From Vitellaria paradoxa (taxonomy: Eukaryota > Streptophyta > Magnoliopsida > Ericales > Sapotaceae): a stretch of 64,000 nt of DNA. The stretch covers positions 41,194,561-41,258,560 of the forward strand of contig CM034240.1 in the NCBI GenBank assembly GCA_019916065.1, read 5' to 3'. Positions 22,771 to 35,460 of the stretch are shown in pieces; the stretch's first letter is position 1, and every line of letters begins with the position of its first letter. The notes beneath the pieces were generated by a model, which saw only the letters and a program-made list of their open reading frames with translations, was not told the DNA's origin and did not search any database. A program made the position numbers and the translations under genes.

Positions 22771-24226
22771 TTTTATTTTTTATTTTTTTTGGGCCCCCGG
22801 GGCAGACCAGAAATGTCAGCTTCCAGGAAATGACATGGCCCAATTGTCCTATATCTTCACGTCGCGTTTCACATTGCTGAATTATTGTCCGATAAGTAAA
22901 ACTATTTACGGGCTTCGTCTGGTTAAAAAAGTATATATATATATATATATATATACATATTTTGTTTTTTTTTTTCAGCTTTTTTCGTTTTATATTACTT
23001 ATTTTCACTAAAATTTATTTATTTTTTTTAGAAGCAGTAGGTTTTAGGTGAGTCAATTGTATTCGTTAAAAAAAATTATTAATTTTTTCGTTACTTTTTT
23101 ACTGCTATGAATTTTTTATTCTTTTTTCTTCTCGAATACAATTAACATACTTAAAAATTATAAATTCTAAAAAAAATAAATTTTGGTTAAAAACCATTCA
23201 AAATAATTAAAAAAAAGACAAAATGCATTTTTATACCCAATTGAAGCCTAATTAATTAATTTGATAGAGCAAATAATTGAAACTCTGCTAGAGTCCCATT
23301 CACCAAAGTTTAGGGGAGAAAATTAAAAGAATTAAATTAAAAATATATATCATTTAAGCATTTAAGTCCATAATTTGGTACAATTGAATGGAATAAAATA
23401 AAATTGTTACTTTTATACTATCATTCCATTCTATTTTTCTAAATAAAGTAGCATTTCAAATAAATGGAGTTGAGTAAAATATTATATATATATAATTCGA
23501 CATATATTATATATTTCAATTGAGTTACACCTTAACATTAATTACTTGAAACTTACTTAGAAATTCGTTAGTGGAAATATTATGCCGGATGTATTATCTT
23601 ATAAATCAAGCATGCATGGGTTAAATTTTTTTCGTGTCGAACTCAAATATTTTGTGAGCTGTTCGCTACAAGAGACTTGAGTTTTAGTGATAAAATACTC
23701 CAACAAAATGAAAATAAATTTTATTTATTGATATCATATATGCTACCATTACAAAGTTGTCACTAAAAAATGTAACACTAAAAGTATATAGTGATAATTA
23801 AGTTTAGTTTGTAAATCATTAGATAATTTTTTTTAACTTTTTTTATTTCATTTTTATGACTTTTTTATTTTACCAAAATTTAATTTTTTATTTTTTTTGT
23901 TTGGTAATTTTTAGGTATTTTATTCATATATGGGTAAAAAAATACAAAAATTCGTACAAGTCAAGTTTTTTACTCTCGTATAAGAAATTTTCTATTCGGA
24001 AGTATATTTTTTTGTATTTTTTTATGAAGTGAATAATATAACTAAAAGTTATCAAAAAACAAAATTTTAATTTTGAAAAAAATTTTAAATTTTGATAAAA
24101 AAATACAAGACGAAAAAAGATTAAAAAAAAAAGTTGGCTGATTGTTTTAAAACAAAGTCTTAACAATTGACTTTTATTACAAATTCCTATATTTTTAATT
24201 ACTTACAATACTAATTCATTGTTAAA
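22771..24226. other. Inter-unit DNA, partly duplicated downstream of pseudogene 2
   Basis: No gene is seen. The stretch 23040-23660 matches 28190-28980 (cctaattaatta, gagagaaaattaa, ggaataaaataaaattgt, ttcaattgagttaca, attcgttagtggaaatattatg), so it is part of the tandem duplication. After 23663 it resumes the P450 upstream sequence. (TA)n tracts lie at 22691-22718 and 22934-22953. Confidence 0.55.
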
Positions 24227-24229
24227 TAA

Positions 24230-25260
24230 GGGCCCGTTTGACAACGCTGTCATTTTTTTGTTGTTATTTTTCTGTTGCCGTTTTCTGTTTTTTGTTTTCT
24301 GTTGCCATTTATTTTTTTTGAAATAAAAACTGAAACTGCGTTTGGAAATGCAAATTTTATAATTATTAATTTTTTAGTTTAAAAAATATTTAATTTTATT
24401 AGTTTTTAAAAATTAATAGAACTCAATAAAATATATTTTATATTAATTTAATTTGATAAATTTAATTAAATTAATACAATAAATTATTTATTAAAATCAT
24501 TTAATTCAATAAATATAAAATATATTAAATTATATTATTTATTAAAAATAATTTAATAAAATATATTTTATTAAATTATTTTAATAAATAATTAAATTAG
24601 ATTAATTATTAAATTAAATTATTTATTTTTAAATTAATTAAATTCATTTAATTATTTATTAAAATAATTTAATAAAATATATTTTATATAAATTAAATTA
24701 ATTAAATCTTAAAAAATTTAATTTAATTATGATATTTATTTAAAATAATTTAATAATAATTATTAAATTAAATTTAAAATTAATGTAATTTAATTATTTA
24801 TTATTAATTATTTTATATAAATTAATTTAATTATTAAATAAAATAAATTAATTATGATATTTATTTCTGATAATTTAGCAATAATTAATTATTAAATTAA
24901 ATTAAATTAGTTAATTTATTTTTATTATTTATTAAAAATAATTTATATAATTAATTTAATTTATTTAATTTAATTATATTATTTATTAAAATAACTTATT
25001 TTAATAAAATATTTGAATAAAATAATTTATTTTTATGTAATGTAACAAAAATAGATAAAAGTTTTAAATTGACAAAATATTGGCAATAGAAAAGAAAACT
25101 AGAGTGAAAATACTTTTTTTCTGTTTACGTTATTTTGTTTATGTTTTTAATTTTTTTTGAAATCAAAAAACATAAATAGATTTATCAAACATTTTTCTGT
25201 TGCAAGTTTACAAAATTTTGAAAACATAAACAGAAAACGGAAACGTTACTAAATGGGACC
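24230..25260. mobile_element. PIF/Harbinger-like non-autonomous element (1031 bp)
   Basis: The left end reads gggcccgtttgacaacg and the complement of the right end ggtcccatttagtaacg, followed on both sides by gttttctgttt-like subterminal sequence. A TAA target duplication flanks it (24227-24229 and 25261-25263). The empty site is visible in the paralogous P450 upstream region near 21925, where the host sequence continues uninterrupted. The interior is extremely A/T-rich (attaaattaattt patterns) and non-coding. Related to the element at 52724-54613. Confidence 0.8.
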
Positions 25261-25720
25261 TAAATGTTAAACTTTGTGATAAAAATATTTGTGATGAAGT
25301 ATGCTTTATCCCTATAAAAGTCATCTAGTACTGGCAAACAAGATAATTGAGTCATAAACAATAGTTTAGATAGTTAAGCCATAAACAATTGTTAGTAGCA
25401 AACTTATTGTGACAAAGGTCAACATTAAATTACTAAAATATTTTATTGATAAAATTATGAGTATGTTTGGAGTTATATAAAATTGTATAAAATTATAAAA
25501 GTTAGTGTTTCATATTTGTTCAGTGAGTAGATAATTTAAATTTTACAATCTCATAATTTGTGTTTGTAAAGTTTTATATTTTTTTATATAACTTCAAACG
25601 TTGCCTATATATGTGTGTGTGCGCGCGCACGTGCGCATGCTTATTCTCATAAGAGACTATACTCTCCGTAACTATCACACACAACATAGTTTTGAACGCT
25701 TAATAAAAGCAATATAAGAA
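25261..25720 (+). other. Proximal promoter region of P450 pseudogene 2 with a small MITE
   Basis: Homologous to the region just before the other P450 starts (actatcacacacaacatagtttt near 25670). At about 25461-25601 lies an inverted-repeat element: gtatgtttggagttatataaa on the left, and on the right a sequence complementary to gcaacgtttgaagttatata. A purine-pyrimidine tract (gtgtgtgcgcgcgcacgtgc) follows at 25613-25632. Confidence 0.55.
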
Positions 25721-27797
25721 ATGTTATTTTGGCATCCATTCTTTTACTCTCTTCTTCTCATTGTCTTCATAGTCTTCCTTTTTAGATGGCTTACAACTTC
25801 TCCAAAAAGCCACAAAAACAAACCACATTCTCCTTCAAAGCTCCCAATTATTGCAAACCTCCACCAGCTTAGTCCAATGCTACATCGCTTGCTGCAATCA
25901 CTAGCTCGGAAATATGGACTGATAATGACACTCCACTTCGGCAACATCCCAATTTTTGTTGTCTCCTTTGCAGAAGCAGCTCGCAAAATCATGAAAACTC
26001 TCGATATTGTCTTCTTAAATAGGTGTAAATCAACAATTGCGTGTAAACTTTCATACAACTCAAAGGATGTGGTTTTTAGTCCTTACAACGAGTCCTGGAG
26101 GCAAATTAGAAGTATATGTGTGGTCCATCTTCTAAGTAACAAGAGGGTACTTTCGTTTCTTGGGTTAGAGAAGAAGAGATTTCCTTTATGATTGAGAAGA
26201 TCGAACAATCTTGCTCTTCATCTTCTAATTCGATGGTGAATTTGAGTGATCTGTTTAGGTCGCTAACAAATAGTGTGGTGTTTAGAGTAGCTTTGGGGAG
26301 GAAGTTTGGTGGAGGGGAAGAACGGAACAAGTTTAAGGAGCTTATAGGTGAGTTTGAGAGGCTTTTGGGGGTTTTCAATGGGGGGATTACATTCCATGGC
26401 TTGAATGGGTGAACCATTTAAATGGGTTGTATTGTAGGGTAGACAAAGTTGCTAAAGATTTGGATAGTTTTCCTGGAAAGTTTAGTTGAAGAGCACATGA
26501 TGAATCTTTAAGCAAGAAGGGCAAATGAAGGTGAGCGTGTTGAAAGTAAACATCCACAGGACTTTGTTGATGTTTTGCTTCAAATTCAAAGAGACAGCCC
26601 TGTTGGTTTTCCATACATTGGGATAGCATCAAGGCTCTCATCTTGGTGTGGCCCAGTGACTCCCTTAGCTTTATTTTCCTTTTTTTTTTTTCAGTTAAAA
26701 CATACATTTTGATAAAAGTGACATAATTAAATACTAGTCGATCGCAAATAGATTGAATTGCTGTAAAAAATGCATGGCAAGTTTAAAAGAAATTGTCAAC
26801 CTATTAATTGGTCAAATAGAGATGAAAAATTGGAAAGAAAAGCAAAGAAGAAAGAACTCCATTTGCTTGCATTTCGTATTTTAGATAATTAATTAAGAAC
26901 ACAACTTATGCTTTTAAATGAATAAAAAAATGATGGAAAAAGGCAGAAAAACAAAATGAAGTGAAATGAGAATTAAGAAATGAATAAATATTTCTCAAGA
27001 AAATGTAATTTTTGCTTGATTAAGCAGCGTAGAAAAGAAATACAAATTAGTAATTTTTTTTTTTCCCTTTTCACTATTTCTTTTTCTTTTGCCCATCCAT
27101 GTCCCAAGCATAGTGTTAGGGGTTCGTCTGTTCATTTCACTAACTTTTCTATCTTGTGATGGATATTTGTATTTGCTTTTGTGGGATGTTTTTGTCGCTG
27201 GAACAGGTACTACATACACAGTCATAGAGTGGGTAATGGCAGAACTCCTAAGACATCCTACGGTGCTAAAGAAACTTCAAAATGAATTACGAGGAGTAGC
27301 CAAAGGCAAGCAAGGCATAATCGAGGATGATTTGTTGAAAATGCGATACTTAAAAAGCAGTGATCAAAGAGTCTATGAGATTACATCCTCCTGCACCAAT
27401 ACTAAATCCTCGAGAATCAAACAAAAATGTGAAAGTAATAGGCTACGATATTGCAGCAGGAACACAAGTGATTACCAACGCTTGAGCAATTGGAAGAGAT
27501 CCACTGTCGTGGAATGAATCCGAAGAGTTTAAGACAGAAAGGTTCCTAGATAGTTCAATAAATTTTAAAGGTCGTGACTTTGAGTTAATCCCATTTGGTG
27601 CTGGAAGGAGGGGTTGCCCTAGAATTCAATTTGCCATGGTTGTTGATGAGCTTGCATTAGCAAATCTTGCGCTTAAATTTGATTTCGCGTTGCCTGACGG
27701 CGCAAGAGAGGAGGATTTGGACATGAGGGAAGCTTCTGGTTTAATAGTGCATAAAAAAATTCCTCTTCTAACTGTTGCAACTCCATATTCATACTAG
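25721..27797 (+). pseudogene. CYP71-type cytochrome P450 pseudogene 2
   Basis: Exon 1 starts at ATG 25721 and ends near 26645 (GT at 26646); exon 2 spans about 27185-27797. Family landmarks are the N-terminal anchor, [17 protein letters not shown] and FGAGRRGCP. It has many independent breaks: 1-bp deletions near 26158 and 26378, a TAA where copy 3 has CAG (near 26510), a small deletion near 26611, a 1-bp A insertion near 27355, and a TGA for Trp near 27483. The splice acceptor is GG instead of AG just before 27185. The I-helix reads AGTGTT (Asp lost) and the residue after Cys-Pro in the heme loop is Arg instead of Gly. Clearly dead. Confidence 0.94.
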
Positions 27798-28577
27798 TGG
27801 ATGCATACAGCATTTCCAAGTTCTATGAAAAACATGTTACTTCTAGCTGGCTATTGTTGGATCTTACGTGACTCAATTGGGAGAATAAATATGGCTGCTA
27901 TTAATGTATATACTGCATATCTAGAATTTTTGGAAGAATTTTAAAATTAACCCAAAAACGCATTCTGCACAAAACTTAGAGCTGTGCCTTTTTTTTTTTT
28001 TCAAAAAGCTTTTTTTCATTAAATTGAGACATCTAGAATATAGAAGAAAATTATATGAATCTTTTATTAGTTTATTTATTTTTTGTCCAAAATTGCCCAA
28101 GTGTATATATCCATATAGTTGTTAAAGAAGAAGAAGAAGAAGAAGAAGAAGAAGAAAGGAGGAGGAGGAGGAGGTCAAAAAATTCATATCCGTTTGAATA
28201 AAAGTTAAAAAAAAATTAATTTTTTTCATTACTTCTTTTTTACCCAGAATAAATGGCGTTTTGCACAAATGGACAAAAAATTTTGGATTTTTTTAAATAC
28301 AATTAACACATCTAAAAATTATTTTTTAAAAAATAAATTAAATTTTAGTTTAAAAAACCATACAAAATGAAAGAAATAAAAAAAGATAGAATTTTTGTAA
28401 CCGAATGAAACCTAATTAATATAACAGGCAAATAGTTGAAAGTGGTTAAAATCCCAATCACAAAGTTTTGGAGAGAAAATTAAGATTATTAAATTTGAAA
28501 TATATATCATTGAATATAGGTAATGATTTCGAAAAAGGGAACGGAATAAAATAAAATTGTCATTTCTGTACTACTAC
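27798..28577. other. Downstream region of P450 pseudogene 2
   Basis: No gene is seen. A (GAA)n followed by (GGA)n tract lies at about 28126-28173. From about 28190 the sequence matches 23.04 kb onward, marking the boundary of the next duplicated segment. Confidence 0.5.
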
Positions 28578-28580
28578 TAT

Positions 28581-28736
28581 GGGGTGTTTGATTGGTCAAA
28601 ACTATTTAAGACTCATCAATTTTTATCAATTTTTTGTAATTTCTTTCAATCAAAATTTATCACATATCACTTTTATATCAAAATTTTATATTTTTATTAT
28701 ACTTTTTGGTTAAACTTTTGTCAACCAAATGTCTCC
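28581..28736. mobile_element. Small MITE (156 bp) with visible empty site
   Basis: The left end ggggtgtttgattggtcaaaa pairs with the right end, whose complement is ggagacatttggttgacaaaa. A tat duplication flanks it (28578-28580 and 28737-28739). The duplicated segment at 23.43 kb lacks the insert (tactatcattcc), so the insertion came after that duplication. Related copies lie at 52539-52690 and about 55310-55467. Confidence 0.78.
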
Positions 28737-28739
28737 TAT

Positions 28740-30927
28740 ATCTCATTCTCTTAAATAAAGTAGTATTTTAAATAAGTATTAAAAACGAGAGGATTGGCAT
28801 ATGTGTATAATTCATCATGCATGACATATTTCAATTGAGTTACATCTTCACATTAACAACTTGAAATTTACGTAGAGATTCGTTAGTAGAAATATTATGC
28901 CGAATCTGTCGTTTTACAAATGGAGCATGATGGGTTAAATTTTTTGGGGCCAAACTCAAATATTTTGCGGCCTATTTGATTTGCTGCCAACCCTAATTAA
29001 AATGATCAATAATAGAAATTTCAGGTTACGTTTGATCTAAAAAAATTAATTAATTATTTGTATATTTTCATTCTGTTACTATATTTGGTATATTTATTAA
29101 AATACTATTTTATTTAAAATGTAATTTTATTTGGAAAAACGAAATAGAATGATAATACGAAAAATACTATCCCACTCTCTCATACTAAATAATGCCTTCA
29201 TGCATTAAAAAGAAATAATTTGCTACAATAGTTTTGGTCTTTTGCAGTACCTATTTATTCCAAATTTAATGTAATATCTTGAAAGTTGGCTTCCTTGAAA
29301 ATTTCTAGATAGTGCGATATTATGATGGTTAACAACACCATTTGAAGTGCAACAAAATAATAAAAGAATTTATAAATCTCTTTAAATTTTTATAAATTTT
29401 TTTGAATAAAATAAAAAAAAAATTACTCTTATAATTTATCTTACGCGTCACTTTAGTCTCACATACTTCAATTGCAACAATTAAGTTCCTTCACTTTCGA
29501 TCAAGCAGTAATTTAGTCTTTCTGTTAGTTGGCCGTTACACATAACTGTTAGACTAAGGGTAAAAAAGTAATTTCATTTATAATATACTCTCAGTATCAC
29601 TTTAGTCCCTCACCTTCCGATTGTGACAGTCAAATCTCTATATTTTTGGTGTATATTTGAAATATAATTTATTAAATTATTTTTAATAAACAATATAATC
29701 TAAAATATATTTTATTAAATTATATAACATATTATAATTTGAAATATATTTTACAAATCCCTAGTTATCCCTAGTTATTTTACAAATCCAAACAATGATA
29801 TTGGGCCCCCTTGGATTAATAGTCCAATCCCCTCCCCTTTTTTATCCCGTAATCAAACATGACCTAGAAGTATATAGTGATAAATAGGCTTGGCCTAAGA
29901 ACCACATGACACAAACTAATGCAGGGGAATTATATAAATCAAAATGGTAGAACAAATGACGAGTCTTCTGTTTGATTTTCAAATACTCAGAAAGAAACAC
30001 AAATTCTATCTAAAAACCAAAGTATTGAATACCAGAATCCTAATCAAAGCAAAATTAACTAAGAAATTAAGGTTACGTTTGGATGCTAAAATTAAAATAA
30101 AAAAGAAATATGCCAAAATAAATGATACTAAAAACAAATATTCCTAGAAAAGCAAAATAGTTTAAGAAGTATTTAAAATATAAGTAAATAATCAAAAACT
30201 AATCCTAAATAAACTAAAATTGATAACTAAATATAATTTTTTTATGAATATCCAAAATCAAATAGAAAATTTTTATTATAAAATCTATTACAATTGCCAG
30301 TATATATTATTTAATGATAAATAATACATTTAATGTCAGACCTATTATGAAAAAGATTAACATTACATTACTAAAAATATTTCAAGTGACAAAAAATTGT
30401 CCATTGAGATTAATTTTTTTTTATCACGAAAGCTCTTATTTGTTGCAGTAAGAAGCTAATGCGGGCCGGGCAAACTCATTTATACATTACTTTTTTTTTT
30501 TTTTTGTTGCAGTAAGAAGCTAATGGTTGGGTTTATGTACAACCAGTTTTTTCATCTACAACAAATTAAGAATTGATTACGTAACATATGAGTAAGAAGA
30601 TGCCACATAATTAAGCAAATTCAAATACGTAACATATTGAAAATTTAACTTTCCCTTTTTTGTTTGGTCAAATTGGTAAATTTACCTTTGCACGTCTCTT
30701 CTAATTTTGTGAACCATATCTCTTAGCCGGCGTCCAAATCAATCGGGTTCTCATTCATCTCTCTCCCTCTGTCTCTCTCTCTCTCTCTCAATACCAAGAG
30801 AAAAATATAGGGTACTCAATTTCCATACCTGCACAGACACACACATATGTATATACATATTGTAGATTGCATGCGTATTCTTAGAAGAATTTAGAGAACC
30901 GTCTAGGAGAAGAAACTAAACTCTCCA
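28740..30927 (+). other. Upstream region of intact P450 gene 3
   Basis: The first 250 bp continue the duplicated inter-unit sequence. No other gene is seen. A CT-rich run (tctctctctctctctctc) at about 30773-30790 and short inverted A/T repeats precede the core promoter. A direct repeat, gttgcagtaagaagctaatg, occurs near 30443 and 30509. Confidence 0.5.
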
Positions 30928-30933
30928 TATATA
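30928..30933 (+). promoter_or_regulatory. TATA box of P450 gene 3
   Basis: TATATA lies about 51 bp upstream of the ATG at 30984, leaving room for a 5' UTR of roughly 20-25 nt. It is the only TATA-like motif this close to the start, and it is preceded by a CT-rich patch near 30780. Confidence 0.5.
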
Positions 30934-30983
30934 GCTACCTTACACATCATAGTTTTGGAGTCTTAATTAGAATAAGGTAAGAA

Positions 30984-33021
30984 ATGTTGTTTTGGCAACC
31001 CTTCTTCTACTCTCTTCTTCCCTTCGTTGTCTTCGTAGTCTTCCTTCTCAAATGGCTTTCAACTTCTCCAAAACCCCACAAAAACAGACCACCTTCTCCT
31101 TCAAAGCTCCCAATAATTGGAAACCTCCACCAGATCGGTTCATTCCCTCATCGTTCGCTGCAATCACTAGCTCAAAAATATGGACCGCTAATGATGCTCT
31201 ACTTCGGTGGTGTCCCAGTTCTTATTGTCTCTTCTGCAGACGCAGCTCGTGAAATTATGAAAACTCATGATCTTGTCTTCTCAAATAGGCCTAAATTGAC
31301 CATTGCGTGTAAACTTTTATATGACTCAAAAGACGTAGCGTTTAGCCGTTACAGTGAGTATTGGAGGCAGATTAGAAGTGTATGTGTGGTCCATCTTCTA
31401 AATAACAAGAGGGTACTTTCATTTCGTGGGGTTAGAGAAGAAGAGACTACCCTTATGATTGAAAAGATCAAACGATCTTGCTCTTCAACCCCTAATTCGG
31501 TGGTGAATTTGAGTGATATTTTTGTGTCACTAACGACTAGTGTAGTGTGTAGAGTGGCCCTGGGAATGAAGTATGGTGAAGGGGAAGAAGGGAAGAAGTT
31601 CAAGGAGCTTTTAGGTGAACTTGTGGGACTTCTGGGGGTTTTCAACGTAGGGGATTACATTCCATGGCTTGAATGGGTGAACCATTTAAATGGTTTGTAT
31701 GGTAGAGTAGACAAAGTTGCTAAAGAATTGGATAACTTTCTGGAAAGTGTTGTTGAAGAGCATGTGATGAATCTTCAGGCAAGAGAGGCAAATGGAGGTG
31801 AGAGTGTTGAAAGTAAACGTTCACAGGACTTTGTCGATGTTTTGCTTCAAATTCAAAGAGATAACGCAGTTGGCTTTCCCATACATAGGGATAACATTAA
31901 AGCTCTCATCTTGGTATGGCCCAACGACCCTCCCTTAGCTTTGTCTAATTTCTTCTTCCTTTCAGGCAAAACATAAACTTTGTTTTCTTTCAAAAAGTGA
32001 CATAATTTGACATAATTTAATACTAGTCGCAAACAACTTCAATTGCAGAAGAAACAATGGCAAGACCTATTAATTGGTCAAACAAAGATGAATATTTGAA
32101 AAGAAAAACAAAGAAGAAGAACTTCATTTGCTTCTATTTTATGTTTTAGATAAGAACATAACGCAAGTTAAATTTATTCTATTTTTTTGAAAGAGCTAAT
32201 TAGAAAAATGAGATAAAAAATTGAAAATTATTTTTTAACAAAATTTAATTTTTTTTTCGTGATTAAGCATAAAAAAGTAAAGTATTTTTTTTTCCTTTTT
32301 TTCACTATTTTTTTCCTCTGCCTCTCCATGTCCCAAACAGAGTGTTAGGGGCTCATCTATTCATTTAACTACATTTTCCATTTATAATGAATATTTGTAT
32401 GTTTTGCAGGATGTTTTTGCTGCTGGAACAGATACTACATACACAGCCTTAGAGTGGATAATGGCAGAACTCCTAAGACACTCCAAGGTGCTAAAGAAAC
32501 TTCAGAATGAAGTACGAGGAATAGCCCGGGGCAAGCAGTGCATAACCGAGGATGATTTAGAGAAATTGCAATATCTAAAAGCAGTAATTAAAGAGACCAT
32601 GAGACTACGTCCTCCTATACCATTACTAGTTCCTCGAGAATCAACCAAAGATATCAAAGTAATGGACTACGATATTGCAGCAGGAACACGTGTAATCACC
32701 AATGCTTGGGCAATTGGAAGAGATCCATCATCCTGGGATGAACCCGAAGAGTTTAGGCCGGAGAGGTTCTTGGATAGTTCAGTGGATTTCAAAGGGCATG
32801 ACTATGAGTTAATTCCATTTGGTGCAGGAAGGAGGGGCTGCCCCGGAATTCAATTTTCTGTAGCTGTGGATGAGCTTGCATTGGCAAATCTCGTGCTTAA
32901 ATTTGATTTTGCTTTGCCCAATGGCGAGAGAGGGGAGGATTTGGACATGGGTGAAGTTTCTGGTTTGACTGTGCACAAAAAGATTCCTCTCCTAGTTGTT
33001 TTAACTCCATGTACATACTAG
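30984..33021 (+). CDS. CYP71-clan cytochrome P450, intact (513 aa)
   Basis: Two exons: 30984-31913 (310 codons) and 32410-33021 (203 codons plus TAG), joined by a 496-bp phase-0 GT-AG intron (donor 31914, acceptor AG at 32408-32409). A hydrophobic N-terminal anchor (residues 3-24) is followed by the proline hinge [12 protein letters not shown], the C-helix WRQIRS, the I-helix oxygen-binding motif AGTDTT, the K-helix ExxR (ETMR), FRPERF and the heme loop [10 protein letters not shown] with its Cys ligand. Length and all motifs are normal, so it is probably active. As a class II P450 it would work at the ER with a P450 reductase. CYP71A-type specialised metabolism is the best guess; the substrate is unknown. 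Confidence 0.95.
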
Positions 33022-34560
33022 TTCAGGCATCATGCATGTCCTAGTTAATTTTATTTTGTTTATTGAAATCACAGATATCATCACGTTGTAATTTTAACCT
33101 TTTATTTATTTATTTTTTTTTGGGAGAGAAATAGAAATTTCGTTAAGAGAGTTTTATAGCAGGAGATAAAAAGTCACTTGTGACGGGATTACTACAATAA
33201 AATATTAATATATATATATTAGGTAATCACTAGATATTTTTGTTTTATTATGTAATGAATTCTATGAAAAAGATATCCCAATGTTAATTTGATTCGTCCA
33301 AGAATAGTGAAAGAAAACCTCATATTTAATTTGGTGAGTCAATTTGGAATATTAAAAAAACAACAGTCAACAATGGAGACTGCTACGATATAGGAGAACA
33401 CTAATCTGAAGTTAATTAAGTCCAAAGCTGCTTTTAAGTGTTAAATCTTCACCTAAATTTACTTACAGTTAGAAATAGTACCCTAATTTGACTCTAATTA
33501 GGAATAATCAACAAATTATCAAAAATGGTTAAAAAAAAAAGTTAATATATAGATATAAACTACTAATTTAGGCAGCTAAAATTTAGGCAAAGCCCGTGAA
33601 ATAGATAATTTTGATCAGAATTAAAAAATATTTTTTTCTTAAAATAAAAAATCTTGAATTGAATGCTCTAAGTGAAAAAACAAAAATACAAAAATAAAAA
33701 AAAAAAACAAAACAAAACAAAAAATTCAGAATATGAAATTCGGCGCGATGCGTGAAGCTTGACTACTAAAGAAATCGATTACAAAGACAAACAAAGTTGG
33801 AAAAGAATCCCAGCACCCAAACCCGGCCACAGTATCTTTTGCACTCTGGATTCTGACATCGAAATTTGCTCAGAGCCGCGTTATGTAATTTAAGTCATTT
33901 AATTAATGAATTACTTGTGTTATATATAATATGTACTTATTAAATGAGTTACAAACTCTAGAGTTTGGTATTATGACTCACGTTTAATTAATTGAATCAT
34001 GTTAAAATTAACCTTATTTATGTCACGACCCATTTATGATATGACTTTAATCTTATTTATGTCACGACCCATTTATGATATGACTCATTTAGATATATGA
34101 ACTTAAATTATTACTCCTGATTTTAACCTATTACGTGTGTTTACAAGGTCCTCGAGAGTGAGATGAACCAAGAAGGCAACTTTTTGTGATGTTGCAACTC
34201 CACCATCCTCCTAGTATGAATATATCTTAGGTTGTGTTTATATAATTATCCAAAGACTAAGAGTGTGTTTAGAGTAGTAATGAAAATGAGTCTAATCAAG
34301 TTTTAACTTATTCGAATTATTTATACTGGACTCAAACTCGACTCGAATTTTGATATAGATTAGAACTCGACTCAATAAAATAAAAATTTACACTCGAAAT
34401 CAGCTCGCAAATAGTTTGGTTAAAACTAAGCATATATAACTTTATTTTAGTTTAAATAATAATATTATTAAAAATATAAAAATATTATAAAATATATATA
34501 ATATTTTATCAAACTACCTTGCAAGCTTTTGATCAAAACTTTTCTAAGTTTGAACTCGAG
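33022..34560. other. Downstream region of P450 gene 3
   Basis: No gene is seen. Blocks at 33390-33520 and 33650-33880 match the 3' flank of unit 1 (15.66-15.83 and 15.96-16.14 kb), including the landmark gaaatcgattacaaagac...gttggaaaagaatcc. A direct repeat of about 43 bp (cttatttatgtcacgacccatttatgatatgact) occurs twice at 34012-34085. Confidence 0.55.
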
Positions 34561-34747
34561 TTTGATTCTAAACGAGTCACAAATCGAACATAATTTTAGC
34601 TCATTGTGGTCACAACCCAAGCTTGAGTTGAACTATTTTCGAGTCGATTTTGAACAATTTAAGAAAGTTCGATTTGTTTTCATCCCTAATTTAGAGTGAT
34701 TTTAAATTTATATTATTTTTTTGACAAATTATTAATCCAAATACTGT

Positions 34748-35460
34748 CTAATCTAAATCCCAAAAAACATGTAAATATGTAGACATGTACATTTTTTTAC
34801 TTTCTACGACCATTTGTGTCACATTATATTTCAGCTTACGGTTGTTTGTAAGGTATTGGTTGAGTAAAACAACTGGAGAGTCATTCCTGGATGTATTTTG
34901 ACAATAAGAACCTTGACGATTTGCTATTAGCAATGGCCACCCATTTTTCCATTCCGTGCACCGGCCGGCAAAGATCCTCTCCATGAGTAGTAATCCCCAC
35001 TAGCTTTAATTTTAATGCAGAAAATTTTAGATTAATCAATTAACTTTATTACTTGCGTGTTGGATTTTATTAATAGAAAAAAAATTAAAAATAGAAATTT
35101 TATGTTTTCAATTTACTGTTATGTTATATATGAGTGCGTTTGATTTGTTAAAAATTGTTAAAAATTTTTAAAAAATTTTAAATCTTATTCATCTCACTAT
35201 ACGAATTACGAACTCACTTTATTTTATTTTAAATTATTTTTTATCGCACCAAACGCACACTATATATATTGGTTGGTCGATCCTAACTATCAGATCATTG
35301 TCCGGACCGTAAACTTCCAATTGCTGGGCATGTAGATTCCAACCTTCGTGCTGTGTTTCTTCTTTGGCATTAGTGATTTCCCCGTCCACTTTGGTTTTGG
35401 CCAATGTCACCCTTTGGCTAGGTAGACCATGAAAATGACATTGCAATAATTTCAAGGAGT
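34748..35460 (-). pseudogene. Unidentified two-part gene remnant
   Basis: Two less AT-rich blocks on the minus strand read like protein. Block 35455-35270 contains KLLQCHFHGLPSQRVTLAK, HEGWNLHAQQLEVYGP and DLIVRID. Block 34990-34810 contains GWPLLIANRQGSYCQN and DSPVVLLNQYL. They could be two exons separated by about 280 bp that now includes a MITE. The same blocks recur at 58.6-59.1 kb with different lesions, so both look like copies of an older decayed gene. I do not recognise the family. Confidence 0.4.
35132..35260. mobile_element. MITE (about 127 bp) absent from the paralogous site
   Basis: The left end gtgcgtttgatttgttaaaaa pairs with the complement of the right end, gtgcgtttggtgcgataaaaa. 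The duplicated region at 58.95 kb runs straight through (gttatatatatatatatattgg) without it, so the insertion postdates that duplication. Bounds are uncertain by a few bases because the target is a TA repeat. Confidence 0.7.

Noticed and set aside
28126..28173. (GAA)n(GGA)n tract as a regulatory or CRISPR-like repeat
   Set aside because: It is an ordinary microsatellite with no spacers or associated genes.
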